A stretch of 64,000 bases of DNA from positions 49,625 to 113,624 of the forward strand of contig MQVO02000054.1 in NCBI GenBank assembly GCA_001986395.2. Direction: 5' to 3'. This DNA is from Irpex lacteus. Its lineage: Eukaryota > Basidiomycota > Agaricomycetes > Polyporales > Irpicaceae. Position numbers and translations under genes: made by a program. Position 1 is the first letter of the stretch. The number at the start of each line of letters is the position of its first letter. The notes beneath the pieces were generated by a model. It was given only the letters and a program-made list of their open reading frames with translations, was not told where the DNA came from and did not search any database. Positions 42,785-52,833 of the stretch are shown here, piece after piece.

Positions 42785-44397
42785 CTACGGCTTGTACCAC
42801 GGGCAAGTCTTCTCCCTGCACGTATCGAATTCGCCCGACTCGCCGAGCGCGATAGCCTCCTTGAACTCCTTCATCTGCTCTCGAATGCACTGCACACCAA
42901 CTCGCTCGTGGTTGTCGTGTACGTGCTCCGCGAACGAGATTGCGATCGACTTGAGATCACGGTGGCCACGGCAAACGTCCCTGAGCATAAACCAGGGAAG
43001 CTCGTGGAAGTTGAAATCACGAGAGGTGTACTCGAGCCTGCCTGCGAGGATATAGACCTTTTGCCAGAAGCATAACGATATATGCGTCAGCTTTGTGCTA
43101 CTGACTGCACTGCCGAGTAGCCGAACTAAGAATTGCCAGTCTGCAAGCGCAAATTCGGCAGCTGAGCGTCGTTCGGTATCTTCGGTTCGACCAAACTCAA
43201 TTGTACTGCACATAGAGAGTCGCAACGCATGGAGGGATGGACATGATATAAGTTGCTCCCTGAGCAAGACATAGATATCTTCTCGCCCTTTTGATATTTG
43301 TCAGCAGACGCAACCGCATAATATTCAGAAAGGCACTCACACGTTGGGATCATACGGAGACGCCCTTCGGTGTAGTAGGAGATTTCCACCGATGATTGGA
43401 AGCATATTGTAAGCTCGCGGAGCCTGGGTCTAAGGATAGATAGCAGGGAAATAATGTCATCGTAGGTGTCGGGGAATATGACTCCTGCAAGTTCTAAGCA
43501 CACGACGTGCAGGAGAATATCCGGGTGAGAGCAAATGACATCGCGGTGAAAGCGCATGTACTCTGAATGATGGAGACGTATACCACGTATAACCAATCCT
43601 TGGTTCACAATTTGTTCCAGTGCGTTCGCGATTCTCGAGCTATGATCCACATATTCGTGCCTCTCCTCTTCGTCCTCTTCGTCACCAAAATCGTCAGACA
43701 CACCAACGTCAGCGAGGTAAAGAGTTCCGATCTCCGAGAATAAGGTTAGTAGCTCGAGAACGGTGACCACGTAGTTGTCAGACCTGTCGTTTTGTTCATG
43801 AGCTGTGTAGTCGACGGAGTTGATATGGAAAGTTTTGCCACGGTCTACGCATTTGTCGTATCCAATCACGGAAGTATTGATGATTTGAACGGATCGCAGC
43901 TTGGGTAAGAGTGTCAGCATGCAGCTGATTGCTGACAGGGGTAGGACAGAAGACACGACAAAGAGCTCGTGAATGAGGGGGGCGATCGTGGGAGCCTTCG
44001 ATAGAAAGGTAAATAAATGAATTTCGTCGTCCGAACGGTCCTCCAATGCATCGTGGGTCCAAGATTCGCCCCTCAAAAATCCGAGATTGAAATAATGGAA
44101 GAGATAGGGTAATGCTATCTGGCGCCATTGTCGACAAACACGAGAACACGATGCCAGATCCGCCCTGACGCGGAAGTCCTTCCAGGCTATATCGAAGGGC
44201 AGCGCAACACCATATATGTCCGCCGCTATCATACCCCGTATAATCCGGTTCAGTACCTCTTTGGGTAGCCTTGTTATTGGGGCATTCGACCCAACGCCGC
44301 GTATCTCTAGCTTGCTCTCGACGTCTGGTGGTTGAGGCGACAGTGACGTGGCGCTATTATTTGAAGACGGCACCGCTTCAGCGTCGGGAGTATTCAT
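42785..44397 (-). CDS. F-box protein, 509 aa; source of the satellite fragment
   Basis: Exons 44397-43343 and 43259-42785. The reading frame demands a GTGTGA donor (phase 2). The stronger GTGAGT two bases further on would shift frame, so this junction needs transcript support. The start is MNTPDAEAVPSSNNSATSLS. The F-box spans about residues 40-100 (ITRLPKEVLNRIIRGMI ... CSRVCRQWRQIALPYLFHYFN). Then come HLFTFLSKAPTIAPLIHELF, LLPKLRSVQIINTSVIGYDK and other leucine-rich segments, with an acidic GDEEDEEERHEY loop. Exon 2 begins TEQLISCPSLHALRLSMCST. The tail GEFDTCREKTCPWYKP carries the Cys-x4-Cys-x-Trp signature. Bases of about 43842-44062 reappear, with internal deletions, in every unit of the tandem array at the right end of the window. 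It is a probable SCF adaptor. Confidence 0.8.
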
Positions 44398-44999
44398 TCT
44401 TCGTGTTACTAGACAAATATAGTGCAGCAGCGGATATGTAACAGTCGCTGAGAAGGGTTCAAAATATCGTGAACGAGCCTGGGTTGTATATAGCGGACAG
44501 AGACCTACGTTTGATCTGGGACGTACTAAGACTTATTCGCCAGTGAGAAAATAGGCCACAAGTATATCTGTACGTTGTATATCTGTGAGTGGCTGGTCAG
44601 AAGTCACCGAGTTCTTTCGAGTGGTAACTGGTGGTAGTGACGAAGAAGCGTTGAAAGAAGCGCGCATCGGTGTTTTGAACGTGAGGCTCAGCAGGTGTCA
44701 GGGGTCCTTAGTAATTCACCTACCAGTGGTGGCCGTGTCGTGAACTGGTGAACGCTCTGGCTCAAGCTCGCCCATTTGTGTACTACATTATTTGCGACGT
44801 TGTAGACATAATTGCCTTTCATCGTTGGAGGAGTATTCTCCGTGACTGTGCTTCTACGAGTACTCAGACCAGAGCAAGTACTTAAGTAGATGAAGTTGGG
44901 CGCATCAAGTCATATACTCGTTCGTGTTCGAGTTGAAAACATGCAGATAAGAGCTACAAGACATGGTGTTATCAACATCAACTCCTCGTCGGTTCGAGA
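44398..44999. other. Intergenic, nothing recognised
   Basis: Upstream DNA of the F-box gene at 44397 and downstream DNA of the next one. No open frame with coding character is seen. Confidence 0.5.
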
Positions 45000-46510
45000 C
45001 TACGAATCCCCTTCTCTCCTGCTCTTTGACCATCGACAATGCTCCTCCTCGCAAACATACTCGCTGTTCTCGCCACGTCTGAAGACTCCTTCGAACTCTT
45101 TCATCTCCGTATGTACTTGGTTATGAAACATCTCAGTGTGCCTTCCTCCTAGCATTTTAACTCGGACCGATTTCAGTCCACCTGTTCTTCGGCACTCCTC
45201 CCGCAACCGCTCCCACGCAGTCGCACTCAACTCAAGGTCAAACCAAAACTCCCATCCCCATTTCCATGCACATATCTTGTAGTCAAGGTACTCGAGGCGA
45301 GAGATACCAGCTTTGGGTATGAAAGATGTGAGGTCGAGGGGAATGAGCCAGCATTCTTCGGCCATATGCAAGTCAGTCAGGAAGGAGGTGAGCTTGATTA
45401 TCCAGTTGATAGCGACTGAGATTTGCAGGCCATGAAGACTTGTGCAAGAAGCAAAGCCTCGTTCCAATGCGTGAACAATTTGATCCCTAGCTAATCATAG
45501 CGGGAATAGATCAGTAAATCTCTTGACCCGGAAACGTGGATAATGGGAGTTAAAGAGCGTCTGAGCTCTCGGAAGATACACCTATTTGCAAAGAAGCACA
45601 AGGCGAGAATGAATAATATTATGGACGTACGCGAAAAGGGTCCTGCCCGAATGTAAGGTGCCCACTGCCAGAAAATTTCGAGCCTTAAATGAGCAAGTTT
45701 TGCGCCGACCAAGCACAGCAGCTCGTTCAGACACTCAAGGTCGGAGAACTCTGTGGTACGAACACTGAGGCATCCGAGATTCAGACACGAAAGCACGTCT
45801 ATGCTACGGAATAGTGCGACGGCATACGACGGTTTGGGCTTGACCTTGAGCTCCTCAATTCGCGGGAGAGACATGCGTATTACGGTGCCGTTTGGAACAG
45901 ACCATATGCTGATGAACTCGCTGAGTTCGAGAACTTTAATGACGGCGTAACGCCCAAGCAACGCGATGGTGTCGGATATAATGGTAGGCACATGCACTCC
46001 CATGGTGCCACTGTCAATCTTCAGCCATTCGAGAGTACGTGTTCTCGTGAGCGTCGTCTGCGTATGAGGGTTACGGAACGGTTGACCTATCCAAGCGAGA
46101 GGGCTGTCGTACTCCCAGGTAATATCGGATACCAGGTATCGAAGATGAGGGAGCATGTCGCTGTCAATAACCTCGTGAAGCAATTGCGTGTTGACTAAGT
46201 GGGTATACAGGCATAAAGCTTGTACGGACGCGGCGACATGTTGATTCGTGGCAAGGAACAGTATCAGATCACTGAGAGCCGACTCTCGTTTCGGAGGGAG
46301 AACCAGACACTTGAAGATATGCGGAAAAGCAGCAGTATGCCAACGGCGACATACCAGGCTGAACGCTAGCAAGGTCGACAGAGAGCGCACAAATCGCCCT
46401 ACACTTCTGTTCACGCCAGGGAAGGCTGTGGGAGAAGATAGCGGATTGATTTCTTCAACGATAATATCCAGTAGTTCTCTGGGAAGCTCTATTGCATGAG
46501 CTGGCGCCAT
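45000..46510 (-). CDS. F-box protein, 456 aa
   Basis: Exons 46510-45631 and 45490-45000 are joined at phase 1. The donor is GTACGT and the acceptor GATTAG at 45491. Two nearer AG sites (AAATAG, GCTAG) would give a stop or the wrong phase. The start is MAPAHAIELPRELLDIIVEE. The F-box is at residues 7-72 (ELPRELLDIIVEEINPLSSP ... FSLVCRRWHTAAFPHIFKCLV). Leucine-rich parts include MLPHLRYLVSDITW, VIKVLELSEFISIW and LRLEIFWQW. Exon 2, 491 nt as in the gene at 13174, opens PRDQIVHALERGFASCTSLH. The tail SEYVCEEEHCRWSKSRREGDS has the full Cys-x4-Cys-x-Trp signature. It is a likely SCF adaptor of unknown target. Confidence 0.83.
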
Positions 46511-47219
46511 CGACCTTGATATTATCGATAATTCTAGCAATCCAAGGCCAGCGAGATGATCGATGCTTACCGTGCGTACAACTCGGAACTACCACACGCC
46601 GTGAGCTTCAAAGCCCTGAAACCAGTGCCCCGGCTGAGCGACGTTTGAAGAGACGGATTGTATCGATGGGCAATCCACCAAGCCGTGAGGTCTGCTACAC
46701 AATTACTGGACTGATAACAAGTGACCTACTGGTTGAATGCTTCAGAGTCACCGGAGTCGTCGAAGTCGTCGCGGTGAAGGAAGTGAAAGAGGCTACAAGC
46801 GCTCTTGCAAGTTCTGCTTGAGTGAATTCACGTTTTCGCTCATCAATTTTTCACTTTCTTATCATGCATTTGGCCAGGTACCATGCAAGAAGTATGGGCT
46901 GAATTTCGCGCTTCAAGTGACTACCAATGACCCCAGAATTTGAGCTGCTTGCACTAAAGGCTTGTGAATACCATACTATACAGGCTTTTCCACTGATACT
47001 GAGCTCCGTCGATGCACCACAAATAACCAAGTTTGACTTCCGGACTCTGAAAATTCAGCTTGCGTCATGACATGAGTACAGTCCTAGATTAGTTATACAA
47101 GATGGCATGGGCCCTCAGCGACGCCTTGTAAAGCTTCAATTTGTACATTCTTCGAATCATCAATCCCTATCAAGACTCGTCAGCAACGCGAGCACGACAC
47201 GAGTCGCAAAACCCAAAGC
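46511..47219. other. Intergenic, nothing firm
   Basis: A 110-codon frame at 46492-46821 (+) overlaps the start of the F-box gene and has no ATG in a good place or splice partners. It is not called. Confidence 0.45.
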
Positions 47220-48919
47220 TCACCGTGCAACATAACGCCCTGCACGCCACCGACATTCCTTCTGCTCGCACACATAAAACGCACTCGACCCTTCCTCCCT
47301 GAGCGCCACCCCAAAGTCCTTCAGCTCCTCCTTCACAATATCCCCCGCAACGTCCACCAACGTCACCCCCGGCGCATAGTCCGCAAAGCACACCACAACC
47401 GAACTAAGTCCATCCAGTCTCGTGAACGTCTCCCGGAGCTGCACCCACGGGAAGTCACGTATCTTGCTTATCGCGTAATTCACGTCGTCTGTCCACCGAT
47501 CCGACCAGAACGAGCAGGAGAAATGTCTGAGTTGGCTTGGGCGAGGGAGCGAGGTGAGAATACCGACGGTGGCGAGCCAGTCTCGCGGTGCGATGTTAGG
47601 TGAGTCTGGGTCAGGGGCCAAGACCATCCATCCCATGTTCCTCGCCTTGTAATCCGCGCCAGTGCTGTGTACCTTCAGACGCAGTCCGTGTAATGCATCA
47701 CACGCGCTGAGAGCGTCGCGAAGTATATCCAGAACTTCGATTCTATCTGCAACACCGTTAGTTGGGAGCGAGATTGGCTCTGCGTCAGCGACTACGGAAA
47801 ACCATGTCAGGAAGTATAGGTGACAGCATTAGGGACGAACGCACATCGGGGAAGGTTTTGAATCGGCAGACCCGCCCACGACCACCTCACACACAAACAA
47901 AGCTCCTCCAAGGTCGGCGCGACGGCCTCAATCAGCTTGCCCACGGTGTCTGTCGCGTCCAAGTCGATCATCTCGCACGCGATCTCCAAACACGTCAACT
48001 TGCTCAGCACGTCCAGCTGACGTGACAATGTGGTATACCAAGGCCGCATCGCGTTCACCCGATGGTGCACCGTCAACTCGCGTACCCTCATCTCACGCAG
48101 GAAGCCTTCAGGCACGTCCAGCTGCACTGGGGCGACGTCGTCTCTGAAGAGAGGCTCCATCGTGAGGTAGAGGGAGTCTACGGCGGTGAACAACGACATG
48201 ATGTCAATGATTGCCTGGTCGTACCGCGTCTCGTGCCAATTGTAGTCGAAATAGAGGTTCTCCAACGTCCGTGACTGTCCTCCCATCGCGACACGTGCCA
48301 ACTCGAGTGAATTCGCATCCGAGACGCCATGCGCAGGCTGGATCCACGTCGATCGGAGGACGAGGTAGCGCAGGTTGGGGAGGAGGTTGATGATGGTCGC
48401 GAGCGTGTGAATGCTCATTTCGCAGGTGTGAAAGATGACCTCCTCAACTAGCTTCGCGATCAACGGCCGAGCCTGCAGCAGATCCAAGAACGTCTTGAGT
48501 TTCTCTCCTCCCTCCTCGCCCTCCCCGCTCACCGCACTGGCAGTCTGGGATTGAGATTGCCACGATGCGAGGTGCTTCTGGACCAGTCGCACAGAGCTCC
48601 ATATGTACGGCAAAGTCAGGTTATACCAACGCACGCACACTTGTCCGAGCAGCTGCAGCTTCCTCCTGTTCATCGTACTTGGATCCTCCTGACCCTCGGA
48701 GTCGGCAGGTTCGTCGTTGGGAGCAGTGATGGAGTTTGACCCAGCAAATATGGCTTGATTGACGAAGGCGAGAGGCGACACGTTGGGCACGGCAGGGTCG
48801 CTTTTCTTGACCGGGGCGGGACGAGGGGGCTCAAGGGATGCGGCGCGAATAATCAGGTCGAGGATCTCGTCGGGTACATCGTTGATGAAGGATTTCATAC
48901 TCGGCGAAAGTGTTGACAT
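47220..48919 (-). CDS. F-box protein, 533 aa
   Basis: Exons 48919-47845 and 47746-47220 are joined by a 98-nt phase-1 intron (GTGCGT ... TTGCAG). The start is MSTLSPSMKSFINDVPDEIL. The F-box begins at about residue 12 (INDVPDEILDLIIRAASLEP) but is interrupted by a Ser/Pro/Asp-rich insertion of about 60 residues before its second half (LLGQVCVRWYNLTLPYIWSSV). Leucine-rich segments follow (LLPNLRYLVLRSTW, LSKLTCLEIACEMIDL, PTLEELCLCVRWSW). Exon 2 opens YRIEVLDILRDALSACDALH. The tail SAFYVCEQKECRWRAGRYVAR carries the Cys-x4-Cys-x-Trp signature. It is the last member of the cluster towards the right, transcribed away from the F-box cluster's right border at the thiolase gene. Confidence 0.85.
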
Positions 48920-49683
48920 CTTGAAATCAGCGGCGTTTTTGAGTTGACTCGTCGAGGTGGTGGAAAGTCGGAGCGCGAGTACTGTGCCTACAGTCTCTGA
49001 AGCCTTCGTTCGGGGGTGCCAGCTAGCCTAGTTACACTAGCTCCAACCTGATATATACACGAAATCCGAGTCAGCACGAGGCACATATGCGTACGCGTGA
49101 ACTCGAATAAGTACGCACCTCTGCAATCCCCGAAGTCCACGGTATACAACAGCGTGTCGTCCTAGAAGCACAGAGTGTCCGAGTACTCGCCCTGGATGCT
49201 TGACTCCTTCAGAATACTTATTGCTGTGAGATAGAACCCGCGAAGGACGCGAGTTGCTCTAGGATGTCCTATTCATCGAAAGAGCGCATACAATCAGCGT
49301 TCTCGTCGTGCTTCCTAGTACAACGCTTCAGCCACATACCAAACTCGATCAGCTTCTCCTCTCAAGGAGATTAAGCAAGGTACTCGGCGTAAGACTAAGA
49401 GAGTAACGGAGAGAGAGGGGGAAGCCAGGTAACCCAGCGCTCGGTCGTGCATCGTGGTCGTGGTATATGAGAGAAGACATGAAGGCGCTTCCTGCCTCAC
49501 CACCATCCACGACTCTGCACCGCAGTACTCATGAATCTTCCGATCTTCACTTGGAAAACAGGCTTTCAATCACACAGCAATTGTGGCACACTCAAACCAG
49601 ATATAATCCGAACAATGCATATCGTAGTACACTATTTTCCATAAATACACACAACAAGCGAAAGATGAAGGAGGGAGGGAGTT
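48920..49683. other. Intergenic between F-box gene and thiolase 3' end
   Basis: Holds the promoter of the F-box gene at 48919 and the thiolase 3' flank. No further feature is supported. Confidence 0.5.
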
Positions 49684-51285
49684 CTATTGCTCGCTGACGA
49701 AGACAGCAGCCATGCCCATACCGCTTCCGATGCACATGCTCGTCACGAAGATCTTGCCACCCGTCTGCTTGGCAATGTTAAGACCCGTAGCGACCTGTCG
49801 TGCGCCAGCTGCAAGAAGAGAAGACGTTAGGTCAGAACAAGACTGACTAAGCGGTAAACAGAGTAGACTCACTGCATCCAAGCGGGTGCCCAATGGCGAT
49901 CGCACCTCCGTTCACATTCACCTTCTCAAACGGAATGCCGACCGTCTGGATCGAATAAACCGCCTGACTCGCAAACGCCTCGTTGATCTCCCAGAAATCA
50001 ACGTCGTCCTTGCTCAAGCCCGTCTTCTCGAGAACCTTAGGGATAGCAAAGGCGGGTCCGACACCCATGATCTTCGGAGGGACACCCACCACTGCCGACG
50101 TCACGTACTTGCCCACGATAGGCAGACCGAGACGTTTGGCGACGGAACGACGAGCGAGGAGGACGGCGGCCGCGCCGTCTGATACTTGTGAGGCGTTACC
50201 AGCGTGTGTCGAGCCAGTGGGTGAGAACGCGGGCTTGAGCTTAGCGAGACTCTGCGCGGTGACGCCGTCCCTGATACCATCATCAGCGTCGACGACGATT
50301 TCATGCTCCTTCTCCGTCTTGGGGTCGACGATCTTCACGGTGATGGGTACGATCTCGTCCTTGAACTTGCCGGCCTTCTGGGCGGCGGCTGCTTTTTGGA
50401 AGGAGTTGGCGGCGAAGGCGTCTTGCGTCTCGCGCGTGATGTTGTAGGCGGCGGCGACGTTCTCGGAGGTGATGCCCATGGGGATGAGGCAGTCTTCGGA
50501 TTCTTGGTTGGCGAGGACCTTTTCGGAGAAGGAGTTGGCCATGGCCTTTGCGCCGTAGCCGTGGGTCATGGACTCGACACCAGCACCTGTGATATGGTGT
50601 CAGCAGCTGTGCGGTACAGGTTTAGAAATAGCTCGTGGAGTAATATAGTATCTCGAACGCGACATCAAACACGACAAGGTTCTGCTTAGCAGTAAGGAGC
50701 AACCCTGCGAAGAGAGTGATTGTGCCTCTAGACACAGGTAGCGAGCGGAGTGGGAATGGGAAAGGGAAGAAGTGGGTAAAAAGAGTACGAAGGGAAAGGG
50801 GCGATAGACAAGACTCGTCACGTACCGATACCAATGTCAATTTGCCCCGTTACAATCTCGTTCGCAATCTGCGAAATAGCGGTCAGGCCAGACGAGCACT
50901 GCCTGTTAACAGTGTTGACGGCACTGGTGTTGGGGATACCAGCGGCGAGAGCGGCCATGCGGGCCGCTGAGGCCCCTCCACCGGGTGGGAGGACGTTGCC
51001 GACGGAGATGTCCTCGATGAGCGAGGGGTCGAGGGAAGCCTTGGTGTAGACCGCGCGAAGGACGGCTGAGAGGATCTCATCTGGGTAGGTGTCCTTGAAG
51101 CCGCCCTTCTTGCCCTGCACAGATATAAGTACGTGTCATAGTGAATGAGCATGCGACAGACGAACCTTTGTAATGGCAGAGCGAACAGCAGCGACGATGA
51201 CAACGTCGTCATCGTTCTGCGCTGTGACGCGCGACTTGGCAGAGCCCGAGGCAAAGTTGGAGATACGTTGGGCAATGGAGGCCAT
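49684..51285 (-). CDS. 3-ketoacyl-CoA thiolase (acetyl-CoA C-acyltransferase), 415 aa
   Basis: Catalyses the last step of fatty-acid beta-oxidation: 3-ketoacyl-CoA plus CoA gives acetyl-CoA and a shortened acyl-CoA. Exons 51285-51166, 51114-50826, 50586-49873 and 49808-49684 give 415 residues, the normal family length. The acyl-accepting cysteine is Cys113 in NRQCSSGL. The NEAFA box and the active-site His in GGAIAIGHPLGCTGAR are present. The second catalytic cysteine is in TSMCIGSGMGMA near the end. The N-terminus MASIAQRISNFASGSAKSRV is basic and Ser-rich. It does not fit the PTS2 consensus, because no His or Gln stands at the required place, and the C-terminus VSEQ is not a PTS1. Peroxisomal targeting is usual for fungal Pot1-type enzymes but is not demonstrated here; a mitochondrial form is possible. 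Confidence 0.95.
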
Positions 51286-52105
51286 GGTTGTAGACGATGA
51301 GTTGGAAGTTGGGGTGGTTGGGGATGCACGAGCTTTATAAGTCGCTGCACCGGTCCAAGTCTACAATCACAGTACGTACCAAGTCGCGCTCACTTTCACG
51401 TGTTTACGGCGATCGGCGGGGGAAGGACCCCAGACCACTCCCACAACTCTCCGGCGCTCGTTCTCTCTCATCAGCGTACCGTCACGTATGTTTTGCGTAT
51501 GTTACGATTTCTTGGCTATGCTATGTGGTCTTCATGACTGGCCTGATTTCTGACCTCGACGCAACGAGCTATGGCTTGAAAAACCGCAGAGACCTTACCG
51601 TCGTGCCATATCACAGCGCTGATTTGCGTGTTGATTCCGTGGGCAATCATCGTGAAGAGCAGCATCTCCGGCACACGGTGCTTCGTATACCGTCTATGGG
51701 GCTACTCGAGTAAGTCATACTTATCACAGTGGGGTCAGACGACGCCATCACTGGGCTCATTTACTAATCGCCGTACTTTCTTAGTCAGTCCGAGTCGGGT
51801 GGCGGTCTACTATGTACAGATCAATATTGAGAGCACGGCTAAGGTTCCTTCATGCCAAAGTAAGTAACTATGAAGGATGCACCGACTCTCGAGCTGCACA
51901 ACGCAAATCTAGAGGCCAATACGTCAGAGCGTGGCAGTAATGAATCGGGTTCCTGAGTTTCGAAATGGGTGATTGCGACTGCACGTCTTAGGGATCCACT
52001 GCTTGAGTCGGTACGTATCATCTTTGACTGCCTGTCGCAACTACTCATGAAGCCGCTCTCGACATACAAGAGTTACCACTAAGGTCGAGTTTACACCTAC
52101 GTCGA
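51286..52105. other. Intergenic, upstream of thiolase
   Basis: No gene is seen. In particular, no WD40-repeat coding sequence that would complete the coronin fragment to its right is present here. Confidence 0.5.
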
Positions 52106-52833
52106 ACTCGAACAGTTGGCCTCTATCACCGTCCTCTCCACCTTCATTGCTTTTATTTCCTATTGTCATTCACGTAACACCAAACTAACACCCTCTTCCC
52201 TCCACAGTCCGACTCCTTCCAATCAGACATCTACCCACCCGCACCCTCCTCCGAACCCAGCATGCGAGTTCTTCGCAGGCAAAACCGCCCCGCCCAAGCT
52301 CGTCTCCCTCGAAGACGGAGCCATATCCTCTGGCCAGGCTCCCTCTGCCAGTTCCACCCATGCTCTTACCGCCGCCGTCTCTGCGTCTGTATCGGCGACG
52401 TCGTTGCCCACGCCTACGGGGACGTCGACTGCACCCGTTCCTGTTCCCGCTGCACCTGTGTCTGAACCGGTTGCGTCGCCTAAGGCACCTGAACCGACGA
52501 GTGCGTTTTCGAGGTCGGGTTCTCTTGCGTTCGAGGTACGTTCGCCCACTTCTCTCTTCAACTCACTAATCACTAACCACCCAATCGTTGCCCGTGTTCA
52601 TCTAACAGGATACCTTCACCCCACCACCCTCCTCACCCCCGTCCGACCTCCCACCACCCCAACCCCCCGTCATCACCGCCTCCGACAACCAACTCGGTGC
52701 CCTGCGCGTCGAGAACGAGAAGCTCAGTGGGGAGCTCGGCGAGGCGAGGGAGAAGATTAGGGGGTTGGAGTTGGCGGTTGAGACGTATAAGGCGAATGCG
52801 AGGAAGGCGGCGGCGTTGTTGGATGGTGCGTGA
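52106..52833 (+). pseudogene. 3' fragment of a coronin gene, frameshifted
   Basis: Coronins are actin-binding WD40 proteins with a C-terminal coiled coil. Here a 3' intron end (TTCCCTCCACAG at about 52206) is followed by SDSFQSDIYPPAPSSEPS, the conserved block just after the coronin propeller. The frame then shifts by one base near 52262 to EFFAGKTAPPKLVSLEDGA. A Ser/Thr/Ala/Pro-rich linker follows, then an intron (GTACGT near 52534 to AACAG at 52608). The last exon holds DTFTPPPSSPPSD and a coiled coil (LGALRVENEKLSGELGEARE ... LELAVETYKANARKAAALLD), stopping at 52833. The propeller is absent upstream. Loss of the front and the frame break indicate a truncated duplicate. Identification rests on the SFQxDIYPP...GKxxPPKxxSL pattern. 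Confidence 0.6.
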
